Source: Caprella mutica (Eukaryota; Arthropoda; Malacostraca; Amphipoda; Caprellidae). Taken from it: DNA of 64,000 bases. The stretch lies in NCBI GenBank assembly GCA_947561585.1, contig CANNZV010000259.1, forward strand, positions 124,001 to 188,000. Reading direction: 5' to 3'. The notes beneath the pieces were generated by a model. The model did not search any database, was not told the DNA's origin, and saw only the letters and a list, made by a program, of their open reading frames with translations. The position numbers and the translations under genes are program-made. Below are positions 44,271 through 55,789 of this stretch, in pieces; positions within the stretch are counted from its first letter, which is position 1, and each line of letters opens with the position of its first letter.

Positions 44271-45189
44271 CAGAACGTTATATCAATGAAGTAAGAGTTT
44301 TCAATTTTAATTTCTTTATTCTATATGGATGCAAGTGGATATCGTTTCGAAGCATATTAGATATATAATTTGACGTCTGTTCGATGCAAAATCCCTATGT
44401 ATGTTAGATGTCGTAATTTATCTTTCTATTCAACGCTGTTATAACGATATCGCTTCGATGCCAAATATTCTTAATATGATGCGGTTTAGCGGTGCAAACG
44501 GATATCCGATTGATATCTACTTGATGTCACCATGTCTAATTTGTTACTGGTATTCGATGTCGGAAGAGAGGTTATACAGAGTCGTTTAGACATCGAATAG
44601 ATACATTCATGTTTGCTGGGCTGGTCACCTGACATCTCCAACACCCACCTACAGACACTCCAAAATACACAAAACACTGCAGTCCGCATTGCCACCGGAT
44701 GTACACAAACAACACCCACGCACCACCTACACACAGAAACACGAGTCCTTCCTCATACCTCACACATGGACATGAGGGGCACACACTTTTACACTTCTAC
44801 ACTAGACCCTCACATCCCCTACACTACATGCAAACCGAGAGGAGGACACCACGCACACTACACACCACTCTTTCCACACACTACAGACACCTCTACACCA
44901 CTCTCCCTCCCACCCCCGACAACACATCTCTTCACAAACACATACACACCACATTCACACAACGAGCTCTAGATTACTTCCCTCCTAATAGACTCCTTGG
45001 GTCTAGGCCTCCAGCCATCGACCCTAGTGAGTCGTCCATGTCTCTGCGTGATAGGGTTACCCTATGACCTGACAGGGGGGATGGGGGAGCGGCATGCCCC
45101 CGATATACATATATTTTATGTTTAATCAGTAATGAACTACAAAAGTGTCAAAAAGGATTAAATAATATAGGTAAATAAGTATTAAAAAA

Positions 45190-45275
45190 CAGGGGGGCTC
45201 TTGACCGGGGGGGCTCTCAACCGGGGGGCTTATGACCGGGGGGGGGGCTTATGACCGGGGAGGGGGCTTATGACC
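45190..45275. repeat. G-rich tandem block
   Basis: Five imperfect units of a G6-G10 run followed by CTTATGACC or CTCTTGACC lie in the 3' part of the interrupted LINE. The + strand carries five G-runs of six or more, so it could fold into G-quadruplexes. Confidence 0.85.
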
Positions 45276-45480
45276 TACACCCACACACAACATACACTCA
45301 CTGGAGCACCTTTGGACCCATCCTCAGGCAGTTGTTAACTTCCTAAGTGATGCGGGTTTCCCTTAGGCCCACACACTCTCACACAGTGCCTCGGGTGGCT
45401 GAAACCCGGGGTGCCCCAGGTCACCCCTTCGTCCTGGCGATGATGTTGGGGAGGCTATTCAACAACAACTAAAACTAAAC

Positions 45481-46009
45481 TTCCAAATCAGTAGTGTAGA
45501 CTACCCTATAGTCTTGATTCAAATATGATGACAATTATAGAGTTATTTAGCATCAACGCCAAAATGATGAAGCACTAAGATGTGTGAAGCCCTGGACCTC
45601 GAAGTTTTTAGCCGACTCCCCTGTCAGATGTCTGGAGCCTTTTGTAGAAGTTTAAAGGTGTGTGTTAACGGTAATTTAATTGGTGCGATTTATGTAATAG
45701 CTAACCTTTTTTCTAATTTGCTCTCTCGGATATACCCGTCCCTTTTAACTGCATAATACAATACTTTACCGTGGTAAAAAAGATTACCATTAAAATTTCA
45801 CTTAGAGTAAACTCCCAAACACCGTTATGAACCTATACTGTTCTTTGATATTAAATTGTTTCGCAAGATTAAGATTTAAGTTTTTCCCTCTGCATTTCCT
45901 TACTATTTAACCATTTACTTAAACTTTAATATTTATTTTTACTTTAATATTTATTTTATTTTAATATTCACTCTCACTTTAATACTTACTTTAATATAAC
46001 TTTAATTTG
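45481..46009. other. Intergenic, no gene seen
   Basis: AT-rich sequence with short TTTAATATTTA repeats at 45,930-46,010 leading into the next tandem array. No coding signal is recognised. Confidence 0.4.
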
Positions 46010-46365
46010 ATTACATAGATACTTATACCTTGACAATTACTTAGATACTTATACCTTGACAATTACTTGGATACTTATACCTTTACCATAACTTAGATAC
46101 TTATACCTTGACAATTACTTAGATACTTATACCTTTACCATTACTTAGATACTTATACCTTGACAATTACTTGGATACTTATACCTTGACAATTACTTGG
46201 ATACTTATACCTTTACCATAACTTAGATACTTATACCTTGACAATTACTTGGATACTTATACCTTTACCATTACTTAGATACTTATACCTTGACAATTAC
46301 TTGGATACTTATACCTTGACAATTACTTGGATACTTATACCTTTACCATTACTTAGATACTTACT
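46010..46365. repeat. 26-bp minisatellite
   Basis: About 13 units of CTTAGATACTTATACCTT plus GACAATTA or TACCATTA. Two unit types alternate irregularly. Confidence 0.92.
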
Positions 46366-46530
46366 TTTTCATATACTTACCTTTTCATATACTTATCTTT
46401 TCATATACTTATCTTTTCATATACTTATCTTTTCATATACTTACCTTTTCATATACTTACCTTCTCATATACTTACCTTTTCATATACTTACCTTTTCAT
46501 ATACTTACCTTTTCATATACTTACCTTGTT
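46366..46530. repeat. 15-bp minisatellite
   Basis: About ten units of CATATACTTACCTTT directly continue the preceding array with a new period; the shared GATACTTA/ATACTTA word suggests the second array grew from the end of the first. Confidence 0.92.
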
Positions 46531-47007
46531 GAATTTGATAAAATCTATATACCTGCTAATGTAGAAATTATCACTACCAGCCGACTTGAATCTTCAATTC
46601 CTAAGTCCTTTGTAATTTGTATTTTTTTATAATTGAAGTTCCTTGTGATTTAAATCTCTTAGGTTCTTTTTCCCTTTTTTTAGATTATTGAATCTAACGT
46701 TCCCTTTAAATTTACAACCACATCAGTTCATAGGCCAGTCCATGTGCAGAGACCGGGCGGATTCTCTATCTTTCGTGCTGCAAAGGGTTATGCGGCAACA
46801 TTTCCCGTATTCGCAGTGATTGAGTTCTAGCCCCTATCGTCCATTCATGTACTCGCACCAATAATATTCGTTAAAATTAAATAATTAATTGAATTCGGTT
46901 TTAATATCCCCCATACTGGTAGGTACAACTATATACGACAATTTTTTAAGTCTAAATTAAAAGAAATATTGAAATTGAAGCTAAAGTTTATTACTTTTCA
47001 TTGTTAA

Positions 47008-47733
47008 CCCATTCCAAGCAGCTTAACTATATATAGACGCTCCGAAAATTGGTCCCATTTAGCGGAAAGTCTATATATAGTAGCTAAATTTAGCGGCAGG
47101 GTCAATATGTAGACGATGATCACTGATTAGAAATATGACAAGTATTAATGTGTAAACACATAATTACCAGTTATTGTGCAATAATGCACCTATAGCTCAG
47201 TACTTGAAGAAGTGTTAAAGAGGGGAGGGGGTCTGTATGTCAGTTCTAAGGAATGATGTATTTGCAATGGAAACATGTAAATATGTTGAGTGTTGACTGT
47301 TGAGTACATTGTCCATCCAACAATGAAATAAATACTCGAAAAACACAGTAAAAATGAAATGAAGGATAACTATTTTTGAATTGTTTTTTCGATAATATAT
47401 TTCATAAATATGTTCATATATACTGTATACAAATAAATGTAACTAATTCAATTTATGCAACTCAGAAATGCTCACTTTTTTATATCTTTAGTTCAACTAA
47501 CAATACAAAACTCATATATGTCACTCCACCAACAATCAGCACCGTCTATATATAGACTGTATGTGTAACCAACAAGCGGCACCTCTATATATAGACGCTT
47601 ATCTGACTCCATGATTTAGCGGGGTAACAAAATAGTGTAGTTAAAATTGAAGACATTCAATAGCGGCGGTGACTATATATAGACGATTTTTATTTTTGTC
47701 GATTTTCATTCACCTACTGCCGCTTGGAATGGT
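47008..47733. mobile_element. piggyBac-like non-autonomous element at TTAA
   Basis: TTAA flanks both ends (47,004-47,007 and 47,734-47,737), with inverted ends CCCATTCCAAGC and ACCATTCCAAGC. TTAA duplication and C-rich starts are hallmarks of piggyBac. The interior repeats the palindrome CTATATATAG, mostly followed by ACG, at about 47,029, 47,073, 47,543, 47,582 and 47,672, with AGCGG words nearby. It has no transposase. Confidence 0.8.
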
Positions 47734-48229
47734 TTAACCGTTGTAAACTATATTATTCTGCTTCAATTAAATACCTATAGCTCAACAAGACGATAAGTAT
47801 CATATCAAACTCTATTTTTGGAAAGGGGTGGTACTTTGGATGTACTGAATTTTCGATATAATCATAATAAAATGTCTTTGTAGCAGTACAACTAAGTGAC
47901 TTTGAGTTCTGCAATATCACCCTAGACTAAAATAATGTACATTAGATAGGAGTACAGAAGACTATATAATTATATAGTGCACCTTAATCATTGCATACTC
48001 TGGAACAACATCACTAAACCTATAAATATAGTAGTCTAGCAGTTCTAGACAATGTCTTACAGAGGTAATTGACATGATGAGAGTAATGAAGCTGGATCAC
48101 AATTTAACATTATTTTCACAATTTTCATTAATAGACACTATAGCAAGCAAAGGAGATTTAATTTCCATTAGTCTATTTGAAATAATGAAGACAAAGTTTT
48201 GTTAGCATTATAGAGAAACTACAATATCT
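47734..48229. other. Intergenic, no gene seen
   Basis: No repeat or coding frame could be supported. The right side joins the LINE fragment. Confidence 0.4.
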
Positions 48230-48543
48230 ATTGTCCACTAGCTGCTACAGCACAGAAAGTTCATTATTAGCCTGATGGATAACATCATGGTAACCAGGTG
48301 TGCCACAGGTAAGAGTTGTATCATCTGAAAATAAGGTACAAAGAGATAAATTAGATAAATGAGGCATGTCATTAATAAATAACAAAAAGAATACAGGGCC
48401 CAACACACTACCCTGCGACACTCCATACACAATTTGCACATGTAACAGGTGCAATAGTAGCACGTGTTGAGAAATTGTCGCAACCACCTGAGAAGGTGCA
48501 ATTGTTGATAATCTTTTAAAAACATCCTGGTGTCAACTTGCAC
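48230..48543 (-). pseudogene. LINE reverse transcriptase fragment
   Basis: The - strand encodes GVSQGSVLGPVFFLLFINDM and then FSDDTTLTCGT, the PQGSVLGP and FADDT blocks of a CR1/L2-type reverse transcriptase, with SQ for PQ and SDD for ADD. It is broken by a frameshift near 48,480 and lacks both flanks. Confidence 0.8.
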
Positions 48544-48780
48544 TTCCCTTTCAAACTCTTAAATCTCCTAATAATTTCATATTTTTGTAATTGTCAAATT
48601 TAATTTGAGTTCAAGATTATTTTAATAATTAAATTAACTGATATTAGCATGAAGCAATAACTTAACATGCAAATAGGAGAATATATTATATTAAGAAGTT
48701 CATTCAATCCTCATCCTTTCACAGATCACTCAAACTCATGCACTTAGCTACACAAAATAAATCGATTTATCTCATACCTC

Positions 48781-48786
48781 TTTATT
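48781..48786 (-). promoter_or_regulatory. Polyadenylation signal of the LRR gene
   Basis: AATAAA on the - strand, about 105 bases after the LRR gene stop codon. Confidence 0.5.
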
Positions 48787-48890
48787 TACAGAAAGTTACT
48801 GGATTACTGGAATATTATTTAAGAAACTATCATCTATTATAACCTATTGAACTAAGAAAATTGTGCTGCAATGGTAAACCGATGTATTTG

Positions 48891-51800
48891 TTAAATGAAG
48901 GCCCCATTCTCTTTGCGGTTATAGCGACTTACTTTGCTAGATCCATTCCTTGGAGGTTTAGGGCAGTCAAAGGAATCTTCAGGAAGCAAAATAAATTTGT
49001 GTGATTTGCTGTCAATTTTAGTTACGCAAAAGTAACTAAGAAGATTTTCAAGAATTCTTTTGTTCTGAGGATCCTGCAGCCAGTGCTTCAACCAAAGATT
49101 ATCACAGCTACAGTCCAAGGGGTTATCTATGAAATTAAATAATTAAGATAAAAGGATGATTTTTGAACTAATTATTTTTATTTATTTCTAATATAAGAGA
49201 TTACTTCATCTTTATTATGGATGTCAATTGAATATAGCAAGTGAAAGAACAACAAAACCTGACCAATGTTCAGAAACTTACTTGATAGGTCGACCATTTT
49301 GGCTTTATCCAAAATTGGCTTAACTGTGTCTTCGGACAGTCTGGATATTTGATTGTGGGACAATGTCAGCCACTCCAGAGAGCGAAGACCAGTGAGTGCC
49401 AGTGAAGGGAACTCCTTAATGCTATCGATATAATTACAAGTTAAATTCATGTCTTAGAATCCAGGATGCATTAATATCAATATCAAGTTGAAAAACGCAC
49501 GACTACATGAAACATCATTTCCCAACTCAAACTTGATGGAGGAAAACTGATAAATAGTTATTAGAGTTCGGGGTTAGACATAGTTGCCATAACTAGAGTC
49601 ATTGACTAGAAAAATATTACCTTTAAAAAAAAACTAGAACCATTGACTTGCCATTTCAAATCTGATTTCTCGTCACACTTCAAATATGAGAGAGACTATT
49701 ATCACAGTACATAGAATAGTATAGTACCCCAGTTACATGTATTATTCAAATTTATTCTCGGTAGGCTGTGACGTCATGTATGTAAACAAGAGGTCACGTC
49801 ATAGTAAACAGAATTGCTGTGGGTCACGTGGAATAGAGAATTAAGATGGCGGCCAACGCGACCGATCTGACTAATGATCTAATTATCTTGAATAAATCAT
49901 CTTCTTCAAGACTAAAAATTTGTTACTATTTTGGGTGTAAAAAGACCAGTAGCAATTTCATCAACAGTCATTTTTTAATTTTCGTCCGTATGACTATAAA
50001 GATTGGATAATAGCATGCGGTAATGTGGAATTAAAAAAAATATCACCGAAAACGTTATTTAACAAAAGTTGGGTGTGTTGCAGCCATCTTTTGTGTTTGT
50101 ACTGTACGTACAAACGTACGCACCATTGTTGACATGTGACGTCACAGCCTACCGGGACACGCGTAATATCCCCCCTATAGCTCTGGGATACTATATATTC
50201 TCTGTACTGTGCTATTATTGAGTCATTTTTCACTGGTTCAAACTTCAACTGTTGTTGGATAACAAAGATTGCAGCATCCGTATTCTAAGTACCTACACCA
50301 ACCTCATAAAATTTTGACTTCACCAATAATCTTTCGTTTTTCAATAACAAAAGAAATATGAAAATATGCAGCCAACAACCAAGCTACATTTATGAATTAC
50401 AATAAATTATGCTTTTATATTCTCAGTTTACTATCGTAACTTACTTGTTCTTGTCCAGTTTGATGTATTTCAGTGCGTCTCTATAACCTAAGAAAGCATC
50501 TTCTTCAACGTACTGAATCATGTTTGAATCCAAGTCAAGTTGTCGCAAACTGTGCAATGAACGCAAGGCATTACTTGGAATGTGATCCAACTTATTGTGG
50601 CCCAATTCCAACCATCCCAAGTTATCTAAAATGCATATAATGAGAATTATAGAAATGATCATTGTAGTAATGAATTATAATTATATTATGGTTTTCGGAG
50701 ATTCTTTATTCTTTTCTTAAATTGTAGAAATATACATCAAGAGAATAAACATTCAGAAGCAACAAAAATATTGATTTTCGTTTCCACCAAAATATACTAG
50801 AAAATTTTAAACAATATTTCCTAGAATTAAAATCGTTGTCTCATATTTTGTATTCAGTTTTTAGTAAGTATTTTGTACCTTCCAAGCCGTGGAAAGCCCC
50901 ATCACTGATGTTGTGAATGTTGTTATGCTCGATGTTGAGGGAGGTCAGAGCTTTCAGGTCATTGAATACTTCACTGTGGATGACTTCAATGAGGTTGTGC
51001 TCAAGCTTCAACATGTCTAGTTTACTCAAACCTGTTGTTTTAAAAAATATATCGAATCAGTATTTAACAAATCTATATTAATTGCTGATTGAAATCAGCG
51101 ATTTTCTATTGTCTCATTTCATTTGTGACTATGGACTTACCTTCGAAAACCTCGTTTGGAATGTCGACAATGTTATTTTCATGAAGGTCTAACATTTCCA
51201 AGTTCTTCAGAGATTTAAAAGAGTCAGATGGAATATTTTTCAGTAAATTCTTTCCTAGATTCAGTCGTGTCAGCCTGTAGAGAAAACAACAAATAAGTTA
51301 AATATTTTAATTGAAAATAAAATAGTAATATAATTGTTTAATATCATAAGTTGAGTAATTATCTTGAATGTTTTTTATATCTAATTTTAAACTAGAAACT
51401 GTATAGTTAGGAAATATTAACTCACTGGGAGAGTCCCTTGAATGCATCCCTGTGAATCTCCTTGATTTGGTTGTGGTAAAGGGATAGACGCGTCAACACT
51501 GTCATGCCTGCAAAAGCTGAAGTTCCTAACGTAGTGATTCTATTGTAATTTAAATTCAAGTATGTCAGCTTTGACTGGTCGTTCAAAGCAGCTGTGGGTA
51601 CCTAATTTAGAAGATACGTATCAATATCAATTTTTTGCAATACAGATATTCAATTATTGGTTAATTTATACAAATATATTGTTCATAGTGATAGTAGAGG
51701 TAAACGAAAGGAGATTTATCACATAATAGGAAAATTCAATTTTATGACTATCTCAATTTCCTTTCCAATATTTACAAAACGATATTGAAATGTTTTCAAT

Positions 51801-54800
51801 AATTTCACATACATATTTGAAACTAATACTGGTTAGACGTGATATCTTTTATGTTTAAAAAATATTTTGTTCTTACACTGAAACAACTGGTTGCTTGAAA
51901 CTAGTTACATGAGAAAAATTGCATGAAACCAGTTGCATGCTTTGGCGCACACTGAATCAACAATAATTTAACAGTTATATTCAAAATGTCAGACAACGAG
52001 AATGTTTGTGTTCAATGGTGGTGGCTGAAAAGCAAGAGGAAGAGGAGAAAGTATTAATATCACACGCAACTGGGTCGCGCATGAAAACATTTTGGTAAGT
52101 TACAAGCGGCTACAATTGCTCGGTTGTATACAACTTCAGTTTCAAAGCAACAGTGTGCGCGTTTCTATGTGTTTGTATTGAATGGTTGCATGCAACTTAA
52201 ATCACACGTTGAACGCAACTGATTTCAAGCAGTGTGTGCGCCGCCTAAATCTTCTTCACTATGATACAAATTTATATAACCACACGAAGGTTGAGCTACG
52301 ATGTTGAAATTTACAACACATTATGTGGAAGAATATAATGAGACATCATCGTATACTTATACCATACTCACGGCACTCAGATGATTGGTGAAGAGTTCTA
52401 GAGATTCCAATGATGTTCCCAATGTTGATAAAGAAGAATTATCGATGGCACTCACGTTGCTTCTGATGATGTTCAAATGGATGACAGTGAGATCCATAAA
52501 TATGAAATCAGCTAACCGAGGTAAAACGCAGTTACGGAGCTTCATCCAGTATATGGTGTAGCCGTGTTTCTTGAGGACATTCATAGCGTTGAGAATTTGT
52601 ATCTCCTCCGTATGGTCACATAATATGTCCAAACCTTCGAAATATATGGAAAATAATGCAATAAACTATGAAAAATATTTTTGTAAATCAGAATTCATTC
52701 AAATTCAATGATAATAGCTACTATACTAGAAGTTCTCAGCAAGTCAAAATCAGTTTGTCCCACGTCTTAAAACGTCTAATACGGTTCTAGAATGATTCGT
52801 CGTGGACAATTCGTCGCCATGTTTTCACTTTCGCCAAATTACATATTATTGATTTGTTACTTTCGCAGAATGCGGAAAGGTTATCTTTTAGCCTTGGTAC
52901 TATATTTATTTATTTATCATCTTGTTATTCGCTTAACTGAAAAAGTGTTCAACCAAATGTGCAGTGACCTGCTGGTAGAATTTTGGGAGGGATCCGGTGA
53001 AAGGTCAAGGTCATGGTCATTTATATCTCAAAAAGCTTTGAACCATATTGCATGAAATTTGGTGGGACGATTGGTCGATATGCAGGAACCATTTTGTTAG
53101 ATTTTAAGAGCTATCGGGTCAAAGGTCAAAAATCAACGTCAAGTCCATTTGTAACTCAATTAATCAAAAAGTATTCGACCAACTTGTCTGAAATTTGATG
53201 GTACAATTGGTCAATGTCCAGGAACCATCTGGTAGAATTTTGGGAGCAATCCGGTCAAATGTCAAGGTCATTTATAATTGAATAACTAAAAAAGTATTGT
53301 ACCATATTGCATGAAACTTGGTGGGACGATTGGTTATTATCCAGTTAGCAGTTTATTTAATTTTAGGAGAGAACGGGTCAAAGCGGTGGTGAAGGTATGC
53401 GCTCTACCGAATGCACATAATCTAGTTTCATATTTTATTTTGCCATTTTATTCGGCACTTTTTCCATTTTTTTTCAAATCCTCAAATTAGTAAATGATAC
53501 AATATGTACAAAATAATATATTTTTTATTGATTATTTGAAAGACAACCATGTCTGTTATTGTCTGTAGTTTATAAATAGTAAATACAATATAAAAGTAAT
53601 TAAGCATGCGAGAAAAATAATGAACTAAAAATAATGGTGTATCACTCGAATGATACTTGCCCGCTAAAGGGTTAATATATATCAATACCCACTTAGAGGC
53701 TAGTTAATACCCATACTTACCTATACACCTACCAGTGTTCATCAATAGCTGCTTATGTACCAACTAGTATATTTATCAATAGCTGCCTATATACCTACTA
53801 GTGTTTTCAATAGCTACTTAGTTGTCTACTTGTGTTTATCAATGCCTTCCTTGTTACCTACTAGTGTTTATCAATACCTACCTAGTTAGTAGTTACCTAC
53901 TAGTGTTTATCAATACTTACCTAATATACCTGCCATTGTTTATCAAAAAGTACCTAGTTACCTACTAGTACTTATCAATAACTACCTATACACCTACTAG
54001 TGTTTATCAATAGCTACCTATATACCTACTACTGTTTTCAATACCTACCTAGTTACCTACCAGAGTTCATCAATATCTACATTGCTACCTACTAATGATT
54101 ATCAATACCTACCTAATTACTAACTTGTGTTCATCAATGGCTACCTAGTTACATGCTAGAGTTCATCAATTATACCTACCTAGTTTAGAAGTTACCCACT
54201 ATTATTCATCAATACCTACATAGTTACCAACTACTCTTCATCAATACGTAAATATCAATACACAGTATACACTTAGTTATTATACGAACTTGCTTGCATA
54301 TGTATAGATATTTTTACCATTAAGATTTTCACCACGACTCAATGGAGCAAGAGCAGATATGAATACGCGTACATTAAATAAATTTCAACTCTCTTTTTTC
54401 ATACACTTTTTCCCGTGTAAAACAAATGAGGGATATCCCACGTGGGACAGATATTGAATTCAAGACACGGCAAAGACTTGGGACATCCCGCATGAGACAG
54501 ACGTGGGACATCTCGCTTGTGACAGACGTGGGATATCCCTCGTGGGTCAGACGTGGGGTGTCTCTAGTGGGACAGAAGTGTGACATCTTGCTTCCTCAAG
54601 ACGTGAAGTGTGAGTGGGATTTAAGACGTGTGATATCCACCGTGGGGCATCTCACTTGTTTAAGAACGTAAAAAGTAAGTGTGATTTATGACGTGGTAAA
54701 GACGTGGATATTTGAAACGTCATAAATCCCCCGCTATTCCTTCGCTAATGGTTTTCTGAGTTACTAACCTTTTGTCTTGACGGAGCAGAGGCAAGGGCTT

Positions 54801-54940
54801 ATTTCCTTTGCTGGTGGACAAACTGTAGGATTTGAACGCTTTACTATGAGGACCGTGGCGTTCTTCTCTTCCTGCTCTGCTGTCGTTTCCACACTAACCA
54901 TCACCATAAGAATAGTCAGAAGAATAACTATAGAAGACAT
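48891..54940 (-). CDS. Secreted leucine-rich repeat protein with N- and C-caps
   Basis: Exons on the - strand: 54769-54940, 52372-52634, 51426-51601, 51141-51274, 50879-51031, 50445-50625, 49282-49452, 48891-49126. The start exon encodes a signal peptide (about residues 1-21, hydrophobic IVILLTILMVMVSV) and the cysteine cap CPPAKEISPCLCSV. About nine LRRs follow, for example LTYLNLNYNRI, LTRLSLYHNQI, LEMLDLHENNI, LTSLNIEHNNI and LRQLDLDSNMI. The last exon encodes an LRRCT cap (NPLDCSCDNLWLKHWL then FCVTKI and FDCPKP) and a short basic tail ending in GAFI. There is no membrane segment or GPI signal, so the product is predicted secreted, roughly 500 residues. Phases fit at all junctions except 50,445 to 49,452, where a small exon with length 2 mod 3 seems to be missing. 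The specific orthologue cannot be named. Confidence 0.82.
49720..50190 (+). pseudogene. TIR element relic encoding a broken THAP domain
   Basis: The inverted arms share GGTAGGCTGTGACGTCA (49,760 and, reversed, 50,153). On the + strand an ATG at 49,846 opens a frame that, after one frameshift near 49,985, reads ICYYFGCKKTSS, YDYKDWIIACGN, LFNKSWVCCSH. This fits the THAP zinc finger (C-x4-C, W, C-x2-H). THAP domains bind DNA in P-element-type transposases and in host THAP proteins. The relic sits inside an intron of the LRR gene, in the gap where an exon is missing. Confidence 0.55.
51885..52250 (+). pseudogene. PIF/Harbinger-type relic in LRR gene intron 2
   Basis: The ends show GGCGCACACTG-type words (51,953, and inverted near 52,246 as CAGTGTGTGCGCC) and paired GTTGC/GCAAC blocks. 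In between, an ATG at about 51,987 starts a short frame with an acidic start and a KSKRKRRKY basic block, like the N-terminus of Harbinger transposases. The rest is lost. Confidence 0.4.
52950..53420 (+). repeat. Interspersed repeat with GGTCAAGGTCAT, about 130-bp units
   Basis: Three imperfect units share AATTTTGGGAG, GGTCAAAGGTCAAGGTCA, ATATTGCATGAAA, TTGGTGGGACGATTGGT and CAGGAACCAT. The right end reads GGTATGCGCTCTACCGAATG, resembling the end of a widespread marine-invertebrate repeat as I remember it. Non-coding despite open frames. Confidence 0.75.
53690..54265. repeat. 32-bp minisatellite
   Basis: About 17 diverged units contain CCTACTAGTGTTTATCAATA and a following CTACCTA block. Divergence is higher than in the STIM arrays, so it is older. 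Confidence 0.88.
54420..54730. repeat. Imperfect repeat of about 27 bp with GACGTGGGA
   Basis: Eight to ten degenerate units contain GACAGACGTGGGACATC or close variants, just downstream (on the - strand) of the first LRR exon, in intron 1. Confidence 0.75.
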
Positions 54941-55199
54941 CGGTCTTATAAGAATGTAGCTATTGTATAATTGTTAGGTATCAGTTGTCTATTGTCTTCT
55001 TTTTGTTGGAATTAAGAGATCAAGAGTAGGTCATTGTGTATTTATCTGAAAAGAGTTTATTTAATTATATGTTTTTGATTGTTTAATAAAAATATAACAC
55101 TCTACACATTCAGTTCCGAGTCGGGACACCAAAATAAATATTGAACATTTTTTATATACAATCCTTCGCTTGATATTCTGTAGCCTGAAAATGAAATAG

Positions 55200-55645
55200 A
55201 GCTTTTTTAATTTTTTTTTAATTTTAGCTTCTCTAAGTTCTCAAGCTTTTTGAGTAATAATTGGTCAAGTTTGTGTATATGCTCCTATTCAGTCTTACTA
55301 AATATGACAATTTTGTCCATATAAGCAAAGCAGCCTAATTCATTTAAATCAAATAAGATTATAATTATTTATTAAATATTGAAAATAAATGGGATTGGTA
55401 ACTAAATCAAATGACATTCTTCGAAATTGGTAAAGGCCTGAATCTGTTGAGAAAGCAGATATTTTGGATGCCTCCTTCGTAAGAGTAATTGGCAAAATTC
55501 GTTTACTCGTATTAACAATGCCATTGATTAATGAAAAGAATCTATACAAGGTCTATCTGTTCCATCAGGCTTTTTTTACAAGAAGAAGAGGGGAATTAAA
55601 TGGTGCCAAGGAATCTTCTTCTATCATATTTTTTTTTCATATTCT
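55200..55645 (-). pseudogene. Ty3/gypsy reverse transcriptase fragment
   Basis: Reading the - strand from 55,640: APFNSPLLLVKKA, then LTKEASKISAFSTDSGLYQF, RRMSFDLVTNPIYFQYLI, and after a gap AYMDKIVIFSKT. These are the conserved order SPYNSPVVLVKKK, TAFSTPDGLYQF, RMPFGLxNAP and YMDDIVIFSKT of gypsy polymerases, with the second catalytic Asp of YMDD replaced by Lys and several stops. It is dead. Confidence 0.85.
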
Positions 55646-55789
55646 CAATTGCTACATGTAGTAAGCTCATTGCAATTCAATTCACCGCACAGTAATTTCA
55701 ATTCAAGTAATGTGTGTTTATATTCCTTCAAATGAAGGTTAAAAAAAGTTTTGACCACTGTATTCATATATTTTAATTGATAAGGAGTG

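Larger units (their letters stand above)
42202..44620. mobile_element. 2.4-kb TIR element inserted in the LINE
   Basis: The left end CCCAACAAACATATGAATGT and the inverted right end CCCAGCAAACATGAATGTAT pair. Sub-terminal regions repeat TTCGATG and GATATC words. Removal rejoins the LINE frame (TYAHTA then WSPDIS), leaving at most about 2 bp duplicated. It carries a D1 repeat, an M2 MITE and a SINE-like piece but no transposase. Confidence 0.75.
40709..45480 (+). pseudogene. LINE reverse transcriptase, interrupted and frameshifted
   Basis: A Jockey/CR1-like ORF2 on the + strand. Recognisable blocks in order: a leader with NKIITKYEVHCDFQ (40,750), TGPDGISNKHLKHLG (41,130), WKLAKIIPILKPNKPPTELA (41,245), SPSQHGFRSQHSTSTLL (41,395), VLQGSVLSPTFFNLYLPELP (41,690), the polymerase box SYADDVTII (41,780), then LGRGWTFKHHITDIYNGAKQ (42,030) and LYKQFIRPILTYAHTA (42,155). 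The protein resumes at about 44,616 with WSPDISNTHLQTLQNTQNTA and ends in LLGSRPPAIDPSESS near 45,040. At least three frame changes occur. The LINE tail continues to AACAACAACTAAAAC near 45,470. A 2.4-kb element splits it. Reverse transcription by this copy is not possible as it stands. Confidence 0.85.

Noticed and set aside
45190..45275. Interstitial telomere repeat
   Set aside because: The unit is a G-run plus CTTATGACC, not TTAGGG or a known telomere variant.
46238..46564. 108-codon frame of Tyr/Leu/Ile/Thr repeats
   Set aside because: It follows the 26-bp and 15-bp minisatellites exactly and looks like no membrane protein.
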